The translations under genes were made by a program, and so were the position numbers. This document shows positions 33,878 through 42,101 of a DNA stretch of 64,000 nt, piece after piece. The notes under the pieces are model-generated. The model was not told the DNA's origin. It made no database searches and worked only from the letters and a program-made list of their open reading frames with translations. The DNA is from Pseudarthrobacter oxydans (lineage in GTDB: Bacteria; Actinomycetota; Actinomycetes; Actinomycetales; Micrococcaceae). Numbering within the stretch: position 1 is the first letter of the stretch; each line of letters starts with the position of its first letter. Location of the stretch: positions 62,001-126,000 of the forward strand of contig NZ_JAUSSN010000011.1 in the NCBI RefSeq assembly GCF_030812335.1, written 5' to 3'.

Positions 33878-34977
33878 TGGGCCGCTTCCCCCCGCTCCTG
33901 CGACGCCCGGCCGGCGCGAACCGTCACTCCCTGGTCCCCGGATTGGCCGCCAGACTGGCCGCCGCCGGCGCCGCCCTCGCCCTGACCGCCTCCTGCAGCG
34001 CCGGTGCATCCGGAACGGGCAGTTCGACCGGCACCGGCAGTTCGACTGGAACCGGCAGTCCGTCGGGCACGCCGACGCCGACGGCAGCGGCCCCGGTCAC
34101 CGCGGTCATCAATCAGCTCCGCGACAACTACAGCCAGCAGATCATCGCCGTGCAGTTGACCAACAACACCGCCGGGCCGCTGACCGTGCTCAGCGCCGCC
34201 GTGACCAGCCCGCTCTTTGCCGGCCCCATCGAGTGGCAGCCGGCGCCCGGCGGCATCGAGCTGCCGCCGGGCCAAACCAAGATCCTGCCGGCACAACTGC
34301 GCGCCCCCGCATGCGGAATCCGGACGGCGCCGGCGAACAGGGGCGCGGCCGTGGAACTCCGTATTGCACCGTCCAGCGGCCCCGGTCCCGGTCCCGCCAT
34401 AGCCGGGCCCGCCACAAGCGTGCCCGCCACAACGGTGCCGGCCACAGCCGGCCACGCCACAACGGTGCCGGCCGCAGCCGGCCCTGCCATAACGGTGCCC
34501 GCTGCTGATCCCTATGGGGTGCTGGAACGGAACAACGCGGAAATGTGCCTGGGCCAGGCGGCCGCTGCGGTCGCCGGGCTGCGGCTGGAACCGGAACTCG
34601 AGGTCGCTGCCGACGCGCAGAGCGCCGTGCTGACACTTGCCATCACGCCGCGGAGCACCCCCGGGGCCGTGAATCCCGGTTCAACCGCGACCCTGACGAT
34701 CAACCGGATCGACGGGACCACCTTGCTCGAAGAGGACCCAAGCGCCCCCTGGCCGCGCTCCGTCTCGGTGCACGCTGGCGGCGCCAGCCAGCAGTTCCGG
34801 CTGGGGATCCGGCCGGCACGCTGCGATCCGCACGCCGTCGCGGACGACAAAGTGGGCACCCTGCTGCCGTTGCGGGTGTCCGCGGGCGGGCGGGACGGCG
34901 TCCTGAAAGTCGACGCCGGAGCGCTGCTGCGTGGACGCATCTACGAGTTCATTACAACGGCTTGCGGACGCCAGTAG
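33877..34977 (+). CDS. Lipoprotein of unknown function with internal sequence repeats
   Basis: A 366-residue exported lipoprotein. Residues about 20-46 form a signal peptide ending in the lipobox LTASC, after a basic N-terminus. Next is a Gly/Ser/Thr linker made of 18-bp DNA repeats (SSTGTG units). The folded domain VTAVINQLRDNYSQQIIAVQ ... contains beta-rich stretches, interrupted by a second Pro/Ala/Thr low-complexity insert (TTVPA-type repeats). The C-terminal domain resembles immunoglobulin-like segments. No enzymatic motif. Stop TAG at 34975 also forms part of the downstream promoter. Confidence 0.75.
   Translation: MGRFPPLLRRPAGANRHSLVPGLAARLAAAGAALALTASCSAGASGTGSSTGTGSSTGTGSPSGTPTPTAAAPVTAVINQLRDNYSQQIIAVQLTNNTAGPLTVLSAAVTSPLFAGPIEWQPAPGGIELPPGQTKILPAQLRAPACGIRTAPANRGAAVELRIAPSSGPGPGPAIAGPATSVPATTVPATAGHATTVPAAAGPAITVPAADPYGVLERNNAEMCLGQAAAAVAGLRLEPELEVAADAQSAVLTLAITPRSTPGAVNPGSTATLTINRIDGTTLLEEDPSAPWPRSVSVHAGGASQQFRLGIRPARCDPHAVADDKVGTLLPLRVSAGGRDGVLKVDAGALLRGRIYEFITTACGRQ
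34018..34071 (+). repeat. Three 18-bp tandem repeats inside the lipoprotein linker
   Basis: Units at 34018-34035, 34036-34053 and 34054-34071 start GGCAGTTCGAC or a close variant and encode GSSTGT/GSSTGT/GSPSGT. Their in-frame length allows gain or loss without breaking the gene. Confidence 0.7.
34401..34500 (+). repeat. Degenerate Pro/Ala/Thr-coding repeats in the lipoprotein gene
   Basis: Phrases such as GCCACAACGGTGCCGGCC recur several times across about 100 nt, encoding ATTVPAT-like units that interrupt the folded part of the lipoprotein. Seen by eye; exact unit boundaries are uncertain. Confidence 0.5.
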
Positions 34978-34987
34978 TCTGTTGCCA
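34975..34987 (+). promoter_or_regulatory. -10 box of the peptide deformylase gene overlapping the upstream stop codon
   Basis: TAGTCT at 34975-34980 begins with the TAG stop codon of the lipoprotein gene, followed by GTTGCC and ATG at 34987. Identical layout to the leaderless NTF2-like gene. Confidence 0.5.
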
Positions 34988-35649
34988 TGTTCCCTGACGC
35001 CAAGCCCACTGACTTCAGCGCCGCCCGCATCCATGAAACCGTCCAGCAGGTGCTCGCTGCCGGAGTGCTCCCCGCCATTGTCCAGGCCGGGCATCCGGTG
35101 TTGCGCCAGCTAGCCGCGCCTTTCGACGGGCAGTTGAGCGGCGCCGAACTGGGCCAACTGATCGACCTGATGCGCAGCGTGATGCACAAGGCGCCCGGCG
35201 TGGGCCTGGCGGCGCCCCAACTCGGCATTCCGCTGCAGCTCGCCGTGCTCGAGGACCAGTTCGACGTCGATCCCGAGGTCGCCGCCGCCCGCGGACGGGA
35301 GCCGCTGCCGTTCTTCGCCATGCTCAACCCCTTCTACCAGCCGACGAACGCCTCCACTGTGGCGTTCTATGAAGGGTGCCTCTCCGTCAACGGACTTCAG
35401 GCCGCCGTGAACCGGCCCGAGTCGGTGCGGCTGGATTTCACCGCGCCGGATGGAACCAGGCAGCAGCGCGAATTCACGGGCTGGCAGGCCCGGATCGTCC
35501 AGCACGAAACCGACCACGTGCACGGCATCCTGTATCTGGACCGGGCCGAGCTGCGCTCTATCAGCAGCAACGCCGAATACTCCGCACGCTGGGCGCAGCC
35601 CGACATCAGCCTTGCCCGGAAGGAACTTGGGTTCCTCCCGGGCCCGTGA
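34987..35649 (+). CDS. def: Peptide deformylase
   Basis: A 220-residue metallohydrolase removing N-terminal formyl groups from nascent proteins. All three motifs are intact: GVGLAAPQ (residues 71-78), EGCLSV with metal-ligand Cys131, and HETDH (173-177) with two His ligands and the catalytic Glu. The N-terminal 25 residues are longer than in E. coli, as usual in actinobacteria. Leaderless start predicted (TAGTCT-N6-ATG). Confidence 0.96.
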   Translation: MFPDAKPTDFSAARIHETVQQVLAAGVLPAIVQAGHPVLRQLAAPFDGQLSGAELGQLIDLMRSVMHKAPGVGLAAPQLGIPLQLAVLEDQFDVDPEVAAARGREPLPFFAMLNPFYQPTNASTVAFYEGCLSVNGLQAAVNRPESVRLDFTAPDGTRQQREFTGWQARIVQHETDHVHGILYLDRAELRSISSNAEYSARWAQPDISLARKELGFLPGP

Positions 35650-35655
35650 CACTCC

Positions 35656-35720
35656 GGCCGCTCCCCTCAGCCCCGGCTCCCTCAGCCCCGGCTCCCTCAG
35701 CCCCGCTCCCCCTCAGCCCC
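35656..35720. repeat. Short GC-rich tandem repeats between def and the S9 peptidase gene
   Basis: Three or four copies of a CTCAGCCCCGGCTCC-type unit (about 15 bp) fill the gap between the two convergent genes and touch the last codons of the peptidase gene. May act as a boundary or transcription-stop region. Confidence 0.5.
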
Positions 35721-37800
35721 GGGCCGCAGGGGCGGGATTTGCCGCCGTCGGAAGGTGGCTGGACCACCACTGGAGGATCTGGTCGAAGCGCTGCTTGCGG
35801 TGGTGCGGCGTCCCGGTCCGTGAGAGTTCATGGTTCTCGCCGGGGAAGACCAGGAACGCGGCCTCCACGCCGAGCTGTTTTAGGGCCGTGAAATACCGCT
35901 GGCCCTGCTCCACCGGGCACCGGAGGTCCTCCTCGCTATGGATGATCAAGGACGGTGTGCGCACCTGCTCCACCCGGGCCATCGGGCTTTGCGAAGCCAT
36001 CTGCTCGGCCGAACGGCCGGTGTACTCCCCGCCGAAGAACCAGCCGATGTCGGAGGAGCCCGTGAAACTCACGGGATCGAGGAACCCGCGTTCCACGATG
36101 GCGGCCTTGAAGCGGTGGTCGTGGCTGATGGTCCAGGCGGTGAGGTAGCCGCCGTAGGAACCTCCCATGATGCCGAGCGCAGCGGCGTCGAGTTCCTCGA
36201 ACTTGCCGAGCGCGCCGTCGAGGAAGGCCAGTACGTCCTCCATGTCCAGGGTGCCCATCTTCTCCTTGATGGCCCGCCCGTGCTGCTGGCCGTAGCCGGC
36301 GGACCCGCGGGGGTTGCACATCAGGACGGCGTACCCTGCCGCGGCGTAGACCTGCGCCTCGTCGAAAAGTGCTCCTGTGAACTGCGCAAACGGTCCGCCA
36401 TGGATGTTCAGCAGGACCGGGTGGGGTCCCTGGCCCGGCGGTTTCACGAGCCAGCCGTGGACGGGGTAGCCGTCGCCGGACGGGACCGTGAGCTCGAGCG
36501 GTTCTATGATTCCGGCGCCGGAGCGCAGCGGCGCGGAGAAATCGGTCAGGACACGCAGCTGCCCGCCGTCGACCACGGCGACGTCGCCCGCGGTCGAGGC
36601 GTCGGCGAAACTGACCACCAGCGAACCGCCGTTGGCGACGCCACCCGTCACCACACGCTCGCCGCGGACCAGTACCTCGTGCTTCCCGGAGGCCTGGAAC
36701 TCCAGCAGCTCGACCGTTCCCCGGGCGTTGTTGAGCGGCAGCACCGAGTCGGGACCGCCCGGTTCGAGCCTGCCGTTGCAGCCGAGGTCCATCGTCTCGA
36801 CGTCGCTCAGGCGGGTGGCGTCGCCACCGCCTGCCGGCATCACGTAGAGCGCGGTGTTGCGCGCCACGAAGTCCTGGCCCGACGGGCCGAGATCCTGGGC
36901 GAGGAAGAACAGCCACTGCCCGTCCCGTGACTCGCGGACGGCGTGGACGCTCTGCCGGCCGGTGTTGGCCGGGGCGACCGGTTCCGGCTCCCCTTCTGTT
37001 TTCGCTCCTGCGGAGCCCTGCCCCACTGCGATGCGGTAGATGCCGCTCGCGAGATCGTTGTCGCTGCCCTCATGCAGGGCGGCTGTGAAGTAAATGCTGC
37101 GCCCGTCGGTGCTGAAGCTCGCGCCGGTGTGGTCGGTGGCAGCGGACGTGAGCTGCCGCGCGGTCGGCAGCAGCCCGGCCGGCGTCCCGCCGGCGTCGGG
37201 CTCGGGCCGGCCCGCAAGTGCCGCGGTGCGGGCCTTCAGCGCCCTGCCCTGGGGCGCCACCTTGGGTTCCGCGCCGGGGTCCGGGACGTCGACGAGGAAG
37301 AGCTGGACCGGCTTGTCCGCGGTATACCCGACGCCGTTCATCCGGTACTGGTAGTCGGTGATCAGCCGCGCGTCCTCGCCGCCGGCGGAAACCCCCTCGG
37401 TACTGCCGTAGCGGCCCTCCTCCGGAGTCCGGGCGCTGTAGACAAGACTCCGGGAATCGGGCGACCAAGCGAACGCCGACACTCCCAGCGGCGCGTCGGT
37501 GACGGGCTGCGGCTCGCCGCCGGCGGCCTCCACAATATGGAGCTGGGGTTTGCCGCCGGCCGCGGCGCGCAGGAACGCCAGCACCTGCCCGTCCGGGGAG
37601 AAGTCCGGGGCCGTGTCGCGGAACCCGCGGGTCAGGCGGCGCGCGGGCCGGTACGGGTCCAGCGGCACCGTCCACAGCTGGCCAACGTAGGCGTCGGCGT
37701 CGAAGTCGGGCCGGATCACGGACACCACGGCACGTGTGCCGTCCGGATGCAGGGCAGGGGCGGAGACGGAATTCAGCAGCGGCAGATGTTCGGATTTCAC
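35713..37800 (-). CDS. S9-family prolyl oligopeptidase/acylaminoacyl peptidase
   Basis: A 695-residue cytosolic serine peptidase. An N-terminal WD40-like beta-propeller (repeated SPDxxxLxY phrases such as FSPDGQVLAFLRA and WSPDSRSLVYSAR) gates a C-terminal hydrolase: nucleophile in GGSYGGYLTA, acid Asp in SEEDLRCPVEQGQ and His in FPGENHELSRTG. It trims short or acylated peptides. Start GTG at 37800 (VKSEHLPLLN) is preferred over a frame from 37845 because TAGGCT ends 7 nt upstream and the extra 15 residues are not family-like. Diverges from the RlmA-like gene. Confidence 0.9.
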   Translation of the reverse strand: MKSEHLPLLNSVSAPALHPDGTRAVVSVIRPDFDADAYVGQLWTVPLDPYRPARRLTRGFRDTAPDFSPDGQVLAFLRAAAGGKPQLHIVEAAGGEPQPVTDAPLGVSAFAWSPDSRSLVYSARTPEEGRYGSTEGVSAGGEDARLITDYQYRMNGVGYTADKPVQLFLVDVPDPGAEPKVAPQGRALKARTAALAGRPEPDAGGTPAGLLPTARQLTSAATDHTGASFSTDGRSIYFTAALHEGSDNDLASGIYRIAVGQGSAGAKTEGEPEPVAPANTGRQSVHAVRESRDGQWLFFLAQDLGPSGQDFVARNTALYVMPAGGGDATRLSDVETMDLGCNGRLEPGGPDSVLPLNNARGTVELLEFQASGKHEVLVRGERVVTGGVANGGSLVVSFADASTAGDVAVVDGGQLRVLTDFSAPLRSGAGIIEPLELTVPSGDGYPVHGWLVKPPGQGPHPVLLNIHGGPFAQFTGALFDEAQVYAAAGYAVLMCNPRGSAGYGQQHGRAIKEKMGTLDMEDVLAFLDGALGKFEELDAAALGIMGGSYGGYLTAWTISHDHRFKAAIVERGFLDPVSFTGSSDIGWFFGGEYTGRSAEQMASQSPMARVEQVRTPSLIIHSEEDLRCPVEQGQRYFTALKQLGVEAAFLVFPGENHELSRTGTPHHRKQRFDQILQWWSSHLPTAANPAPAARG

Positions 37801-37813
37801 GTGTGAGAGCCTA
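37801..37813 (-). promoter_or_regulatory. -10 box of the S9 peptidase gene, leaderless start
   Basis: TAGGCT (37813-37808 on the minus strand) lies seven bases before the GTG at 37800; no ribosome binding site. Confidence 0.45.
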
Positions 37814-37906
37814 GCCCCAGTTTCCCCCACTGTGAAATGGCTCACCCCGGCGGGCGTGGACGCCGGACGGCGCGGCCCTGCCGGCCCGGGCCGGGCACGC
37901 CACCCC

Positions 37907-37920
37907 TAGGATGGACACTA
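37907..37920 (+). promoter_or_regulatory. -10 box of the RlmA-like gene, leaderless start
   Basis: TAGGAT at 37907-37912, then seven bases, then ATG at 37920. With the divergent peptidase box this gives back-to-back leaderless promoters. Confidence 0.45.
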
Positions 37921-38795
37921 TGCCCCCCGCCTCCGCCGCCTCGCTGCTGTGCCCGGTCTGCCGGAACCGCCTCGGATTCAGCGACGACGCCGGCCGCACC
38001 CTCGGGTGTCCGGCCGGCCACCGCTTTGACGCGGCGAAACAGGGGTACTTCAACTTCCTCGTCGGCAAAGGCACCGTTTTCGAAGCGGACACGGCAGACA
38101 TGGTGGCGGCCCGCTTCGATTTCCTCTCCGCCGGCCATTACCGTCCGCTCGCCGCGGCCGTGGCGGAACTGGCGGTCCCGGCCCTCGCCGTCGGAACCGC
38201 TGAAACGCCGGGGACGGTGCTCGATGCCGGAACCGGGACCGGCCACTACCTCCGGGCCCTGCTGGACCGTGCGGCGCTGGACCGGACACCCGCCGGGGCT
38301 ATCGGCCTGGACATCTCGAAGTTCGCGCTCCGCAGGGCCGCAAAACTGAACCCGGAGGCCATCAACCTTGTCGGAGACGTGTGGCAGCCGCTGCCGGTCG
38401 CCGACGACGCCGTCGACGTCGTCACCGTGGTCTTCGCGCCCCGCCACGCGGCAGAGTTCGCCCGGGTGCTCCGCCCGGGCGGCCGGCTGGTGGTCGTCAC
38501 TCCCCGGCCGGGCCACCTCGAGGAGGTGGCAGGCCAGACAGGCATGCTCGGAATCGAACCGGCGAAGGACGAGCGGCTCGCGGCCTCGCTCGCGGGACAC
38601 TTTTCGGCGCTCTCCGCCGACAACCTCGACGTGCCGCTCCAACTGTCCCCCGGGGATGTCGCCCGGCTGGCGCTCATGGGCCCCGCCGGACACCACCTGG
38701 ACCGCGGAGCGCTGGCGTCCCTCGCCGCCGGGCTCCCGCCGCTGACCGCCGTCTCGGCCCGGTTCCGGATCAGCGTTTTCGAGCCGCTCCGCTAG
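37920..38795 (+). CDS. 23S rRNA (guanine-N1)-methyltransferase, RlmA-like
   Basis: A 291-residue enzyme with an N-terminal zinc knuckle (LLCPVCRNRL ... LGCPAGHRFD) and a Rossmann SAM domain (VLDAGTGTGHYLRALL, IGLDISKFALRRAAK). The order zinc finger, QGYFNFLVG motif, SAM site is that of the RlmA(I)/TlrB group, which methylates G745/G748 in hairpin 35 of 23S rRNA; the G748 type gives tylosin resistance, the two cannot be separated here. ATG at 37920 preferred over 37911 because the -10 box ends 7 nt before it. Confidence 0.85.
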   Translation: MPPASAASLLCPVCRNRLGFSDDAGRTLGCPAGHRFDAAKQGYFNFLVGKGTVFEADTADMVAARFDFLSAGHYRPLAAAVAELAVPALAVGTAETPGTVLDAGTGTGHYLRALLDRAALDRTPAGAIGLDISKFALRRAAKLNPEAINLVGDVWQPLPVADDAVDVVTVVFAPRHAAEFARVLRPGGRLVVVTPRPGHLEEVAGQTGMLGIEPAKDERLAASLAGHFSALSADNLDVPLQLSPGDVARLALMGPAGHHLDRGALASLAAGLPPLTAVSARFRISVFEPLR

Positions 38796-38953
38796 TGGCT
38801 CCACCAGCGCCAAAGGAGTGTCCGCAGGTAACGACTTGGCCACTTTCACCAAGTGCGTAACCCGGCCCTCCGCAGGCGTTGCCGTTCGGCTTAGGATGGA
38901 ATCACAGTGACTGAGGGTCTGCACCTGCAGCCCCCGGGGCAAAGGGGGAAAAG

Positions 38954-39415
38954 ATGTTCGAATGGCTACCCGAAAACTGGTGGGCGCTGTGGCTCACGGT
39001 GTTCCTGGTGTTTGCCGTGGTGGAGATGATCACCCTCGACCTGTTCTTCATCATGCTCGGCGGCGGCGCCCTCGCCGGACTGGTGGCGGCCCTGGCCGGA
39101 GCCGACCTGGGCCTGCAGGTCGTGGCCTTCTGCGTGGTGTCCCTCCTGATGATCGGCTTCGTCCGTCCCGTCGCGCTCAAGCACCTGCATAAAGGTCCGG
39201 CCGACCGCCGCAGCAACGTCGAACGGCTGATCGGCGAATCCGCCCTTGTTATGGAGCCGGTGACCGCAACCGGCGGCCTGGTCAAGATCGGCGGCGACGT
39301 CTGGAGCGCCCGCTCCGAAACCGGAGTCCTTGCGCCCGGACAGCACGCGATTGTCAGCGCGATCGACGGCGCCACGGCCGTCGTCGCCCCGCAGCCGGAA
39401 ACCGCCATCCAGTAG
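38954..39415 (+). CDS. NfeD-like membrane protein
   Basis: A 153-residue protein: three hydrophobic segments (LWLTVFLVFAVVEMITLDLF, GGALAGLVAALAGADLG, QVVAFCVVSLLMIGF) and a soluble C-terminal OB-fold domain (ERLIGESALVMEPVTATGGL ... VKIGGDVWSARS). This is the short NfeD form that partners SPFH proteins in membrane microdomains. GGGGGAAAAG before ATG 38954. It lies 96 nt upstream of the SPFH gene, the standard NfeD-stomatin pairing. Confidence 0.88.
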   Translation: MFEWLPENWWALWLTVFLVFAVVEMITLDLFFIMLGGGALAGLVAALAGADLGLQVVAFCVVSLLMIGFVRPVALKHLHKGPADRRSNVERLIGESALVMEPVTATGGLVKIGGDVWSARSETGVLAPGQHAIVSAIDGATAVVAPQPETAIQ

Positions 39416-39511
39416 CACCCGCAAGAATTCCGGCGGCCGCCACCGGCACCGGGCAAGCGGTGGGAAACCGCCGCACACCATAGCAAGACCAATCTGGGGA
39501 ATAGGTGATGT

Positions 39512-40510
39512 ATGGATATCGCAGTCGCAATTGTGCTGCTGGTTCTCGTTGCGTTCGTAATAATCGTGCTCGTTCGGGCAGTGCGGATTGTCCCGCAGGC
39601 CCGCGCCGGCGTCGTCGAACGGCTGGGCAAGTACCAGCGCACGCTGAACCCCGGCCTCACGATCCTGATCCCGTTCGTGGACCGGCTGCTGCCGCTGCTT
39701 GACCTGCGTGAACAGGTGGTCTCCTTCCCGCCGCAGCCGGTGATCACCGAGGACAACCTCGTGGTCTCCATCGACACGGTGGTCTACTTCCAGGTGACCG
39801 ACGCGCGGGCGGCCACGTACGAGATCGCCAACTACATCCAGGCCGTTGAACAGCTCACCACCACGACACTCCGCAACGTCGTCGGCGGCCTGAACCTCGA
39901 AGAGGCCCTGACCTCGCGTGACCAGATCAACGGGCAGCTCCGCGGCGTCCTGGACGAAGCGACCGGCCGTTGGGGCATCCGGGTCTCCCGGGTGGAGCTC
40001 AAGGCGATCGATCCGCCCCACTCCATCCAGGACTCGATGGAGAAGCAGATGCGGGCCGAGCGCGACCGCCGCGCCGCGATCCTGACCGCGGAAGGCACCA
40101 AGCAGTCCGCCATCCTCACCGCCGAGGGCCAGCGGCAGTCCTCGATCCTGAAGGCCGAAGGCGACGCGAAGGCGGCGATCCTCCGGGCCGACGGCGAGGC
40201 CCAGGCCATCCAGAAGGTCTTCGACGCGATCCACAAGGGCAACCCGGACCAGAAGCTCCTCGCCTACCAGTACCTGCAGACCCTCCCGAAGATCGCCGAA
40301 GGCTCGGCCAACAAGCTGTGGATCATCCCGAGCGAAGTCGGCGAAGCCCTCAAGGGCATCGGCAACGCGCTGGGCGGCAGCAAGGACGGCCAGTTCAATG
40401 ACGGGCTGTTCGGCCCCGATTCCGACGCCGCGACGGAACCCGCGGCGACCCGCCCGGCCGCGCCGGCCGCAGGGCCCGCCGCCGGTTTCCCGGGGCACCC
40501 GGAGGCCTAG
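39512..40510 (+). CDS. SPFH/stomatin-like protein
   Basis: A 332-residue membrane-anchored SPFH protein of the stomatin/prohibitin type. One N-terminal span (IAVAIVLLVLVAFVIIVLVR) is followed by PQARAGVVERLGKYQRTL and DTVVYFQVTDARAA of the SPFH domain, then a coiled coil with repeated AEG units (ILTAEGTKQSAILTAEG, KAEGDAKAAILRADGEA) and a Pro/Ala-rich tail. It forms ring-like scaffolds with NfeD in the membrane. AGGTGAT just before ATG 39512. Confidence 0.9.
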   Translation: MDIAVAIVLLVLVAFVIIVLVRAVRIVPQARAGVVERLGKYQRTLNPGLTILIPFVDRLLPLLDLREQVVSFPPQPVITEDNLVVSIDTVVYFQVTDARAATYEIANYIQAVEQLTTTTLRNVVGGLNLEEALTSRDQINGQLRGVLDEATGRWGIRVSRVELKAIDPPHSIQDSMEKQMRAERDRRAAILTAEGTKQSAILTAEGQRQSSILKAEGDAKAAILRADGEAQAIQKVFDAIHKGNPDQKLLAYQYLQTLPKIAEGSANKLWIIPSEVGEALKGIGNALGGSKDGQFNDGLFGPDSDAATEPAATRPAAPAAGPAAGFPGHPEA

Positions 40511-40525
40511 GCGCTTCAACGAAGG

Positions 40526-40562
40526 AACGGGGAGGCATCCGCGCGGCGGATGCCTCCCCGTT
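40526..40562 (+). terminator. Strong hairpin terminator after the SPFH gene
   Basis: AACGGGGAGGCATCCG (40526-40541) pairs with CGGATGCCTCCCCGTT (40547-40562), a 16-bp perfect stem with a 5-nt loop, placed 15 nt after the stop. Confidence 0.85.
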
Positions 40563-40597
40563 GCGTTGCGCGGAACTCCCCACCCACCCCTGCAGGC

Positions 40598-40627
40598 TTT
40601 ACCCGGGGTGCCCTGTTCCCGTATACT
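40598..40627 (+). promoter_or_regulatory. Housekeeping-type promoter upstream of rbpA
   Basis: TTTACC (40598-40603) and TATACT (40622-40627) are 18 nt apart. The transcript would start near 40634 and carry about 180 nt of leader before the rbpA ATG. Confidence 0.55.
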
Positions 40628-40657
40628 TGAATATTTGTCCGGCTGGTTCAGTCCGGC

Positions 40658-40683
40658 GGAACAATTAAGCTTCGCTAAGCGTT
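40658..40683 (+). promoter_or_regulatory. SigR/SigH-type (thiol stress) promoter upstream of rbpA
   Basis: GGAAC at 40658-40662 is followed after 18 nt by GTT at 40681-40683, agreeing with the GGAAT/C-N18-GTT consensus of actinobacterial SigR/SigH. rbpA belongs to the SigR regulon in Streptomyces, so the position is meaningful. Confidence 0.65.
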
Positions 40684-40811
40684 TTATCCTGTGACGATTC
40701 ATCCGGTTTGGGTCCAGTGAAACGGCGCAATGCAAACAGTAGTCCGGCGCGGTCTCACAGCCCCCGGCTAACGCAGGGCATGACCCTGTGAACCGAATAG
40801 AGGGAGAAAAG

Positions 40812-41159
40812 ATGAGCGATCGCAGCCTGCGGGGTATGCGCCTTGGCGCACAGAGCATGGAGACCGAATCCGGTGTCGAGCCGGCTCCGCGCCAGCGGGT
40901 CGAGTACCGCTGCGCGGACGGCGAGCAGGTATTCGTGACCTTCTCCTCCGAAGCGGAGATCCCCCCGGTATGGGTGTCGAAGACCGGCAAGGAAGCCTTG
41001 CTCGTCGACGGCGAACGCCCCGTGAACCTCAACGAGAAAGCAGTCCGCACGCACTGGGACATGCTCCTGGAACGTCGGTCCCTGCCCGAACTCGAGCAGA
41101 TCCTCGAAGACCGTCTCACGATCCTGCGTGAACGCCGTGGCGAACGGCGCTCGGCCTAG
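40812..41159 (+). CDS. rbpA: RNA polymerase-binding protein RbpA
   Basis: A 115-residue actinobacteria-specific factor that binds RNA polymerase and group 1/2 sigma factors to stimulate open-complex formation. The N-terminal tail SLRGMRLGAQSMETESGVEP, the central Zn/Tudor-like domain VEYRCADGEQVFVTFSSEAE ... PPVWVSKTGKEALL, the basic linker and the C-terminal sigma-interaction domain HWDMLLERRSLPELEQILED are complete. Only one cysteine of the original zinc site remains, as in many RbpA proteins. ATG 40812 has GGGAG 6 nt upstream. Two promoters precede it. Confidence 0.95.
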   Translation: MSDRSLRGMRLGAQSMETESGVEPAPRQRVEYRCADGEQVFVTFSSEAEIPPVWVSKTGKEALLVDGERPVNLNEKAVRTHWDMLLERRSLPELEQILEDRLTILRERRGERRSA

Positions 41160-41186
41160 ACAGCCCCGCACCCGCCACTTCAGAGC

Positions 41187-41232
41187 AAGGGCCGGTCATG
41201 CAACGTCATTGACGATGCATGACCGGCCCTTT
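41187..41232. terminator. Bidirectional terminator between rbpA and the mannose synthase gene
   Basis: AAGGGCCGGTCATGCA (41187-41202) and TGCATGACCGGCCCTT (41216-41231) form a 16-bp perfect stem with a 13-nt loop, flanked by A-rich and T-rich ends. It serves both convergent genes. Confidence 0.85.
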
Positions 41233-41270
41233 GCTGTTTCCCTTTCGGGACGAGGTGGTCTGTGGCGGCC

Positions 41271-42020
41271 CTACCTGGCGGCTTTTTTGCCGGTGAGCTT
41301 TCCGGCGAGCGTGTTCCAGCGGGCGGTGAGGCCCCACCGGGTGACATTGATCATCGCTTCGACCACGATGTTTCCGCTCATCTTCGAGTCGCCCAGCTCG
41401 CGCTCGACGAACGTGATGGGGCGTTCGACGATCGTCAGGCCGAGCTTGGCGACGCGCCAGGCCAGGTCCACCTGGAAGCCGTAGCCGACCGAGTCGACGG
41501 TGTTCAGGTCCAGTTTCTCCAGCGTGCCCCGGCGGAACGCACGGAACCCGCCGGTGACGTCCTTGATCTTGAGGCCCAGCATGATCCGGGCATAGGTGCT
41601 GCCCACGCGGGAGATCGCCTGCCGGTACAGCGGCCAGTTGACGACACTGCCGCCGGGCACCCAGCGGGAACCCATGGCCAGGTCGGCACCCTGCTCCACG
41701 GCCTCGAGCAACTGCGGAAGCTGCTCCGGCTGGTGCGAGCCGTCGGCGTCCATCTCCACGAGGACGTCGTAACCGGCGTCGAGTCCCCACTTGAAACCGG
41801 CGATGTAGGCCGCTCCGAGTCCGGCTTTGCCGGCGCGGTGCAGGACGTGGACCTGGCTGTCCTCAGCGGCGAAGCGGTCCGCCAGCCGCCCGGTCCCGTC
41901 GGGGCTGTTGTCGTCGACAACCAGGACATCGGAGCCTGGCACCGCGGTGCGCAGCCGCCCGAGGGTCTTGGGCAACGATTCCAGCTCGTTGTAGGTCGGG
42001 ATGATCGTGAGGACACGCAC
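41271..42020 (-). CDS. Polyprenol-phosphate mannose synthase (GT2)
   Basis: A 249-residue GT-A enzyme of the DPM1/Ppm1 catalytic type. LTIIPTYNELESLPKTL, LVVDDNSPDGTG (DDN and DG donor motifs) and VEMDADGSHQPEQLPQLL (DxD-like) are at the expected positions, and GGFRAFRRGTLE follows. It makes polyprenyl-phosphate mannose for lipoglycan and glycoprotein mannosylation at the membrane. GTG at 42020 has GGAAAGG upstream, and TATAAT on the minus strand at 42101-42096 predicts a 69-nt leader. No acyltransferase domain is fused, unlike mycobacterial Ppm1. Confidence 0.9.
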   Translation of the reverse strand: MRVLTIIPTYNELESLPKTLGRLRTAVPGSDVLVVDDNSPDGTGRLADRFAAEDSQVHVLHRAGKAGLGAAYIAGFKWGLDAGYDVLVEMDADGSHQPEQLPQLLEAVEQGADLAMGSRWVPGGSVVNWPLYRQAISRVGSTYARIMLGLKIKDVTGGFRAFRRGTLEKLDLNTVDSVGYGFQVDLAWRVAKLGLTIVERPITFVERELGDSKMSGNIVVEAMINVTRWGLTARWNTLAGKLTGKKAAR

Positions 42021-42095
42021 AGCGGGGCCTTTCCTTGGAGGGAGCGGTCGAGAGCCGGGCGGTCAGTGCTTAGCTGACACCAGGCGCAACTCTCC

Positions 42096-42101
42096 ATTAT
42101 A
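42096..42101 (-). promoter_or_regulatory. -10 box of the mannose synthase gene
   Basis: A perfect TATAAT on the minus strand, 76 nt before the GTG. The -35 region is weak, so only the -10 is reported. Confidence 0.5.
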
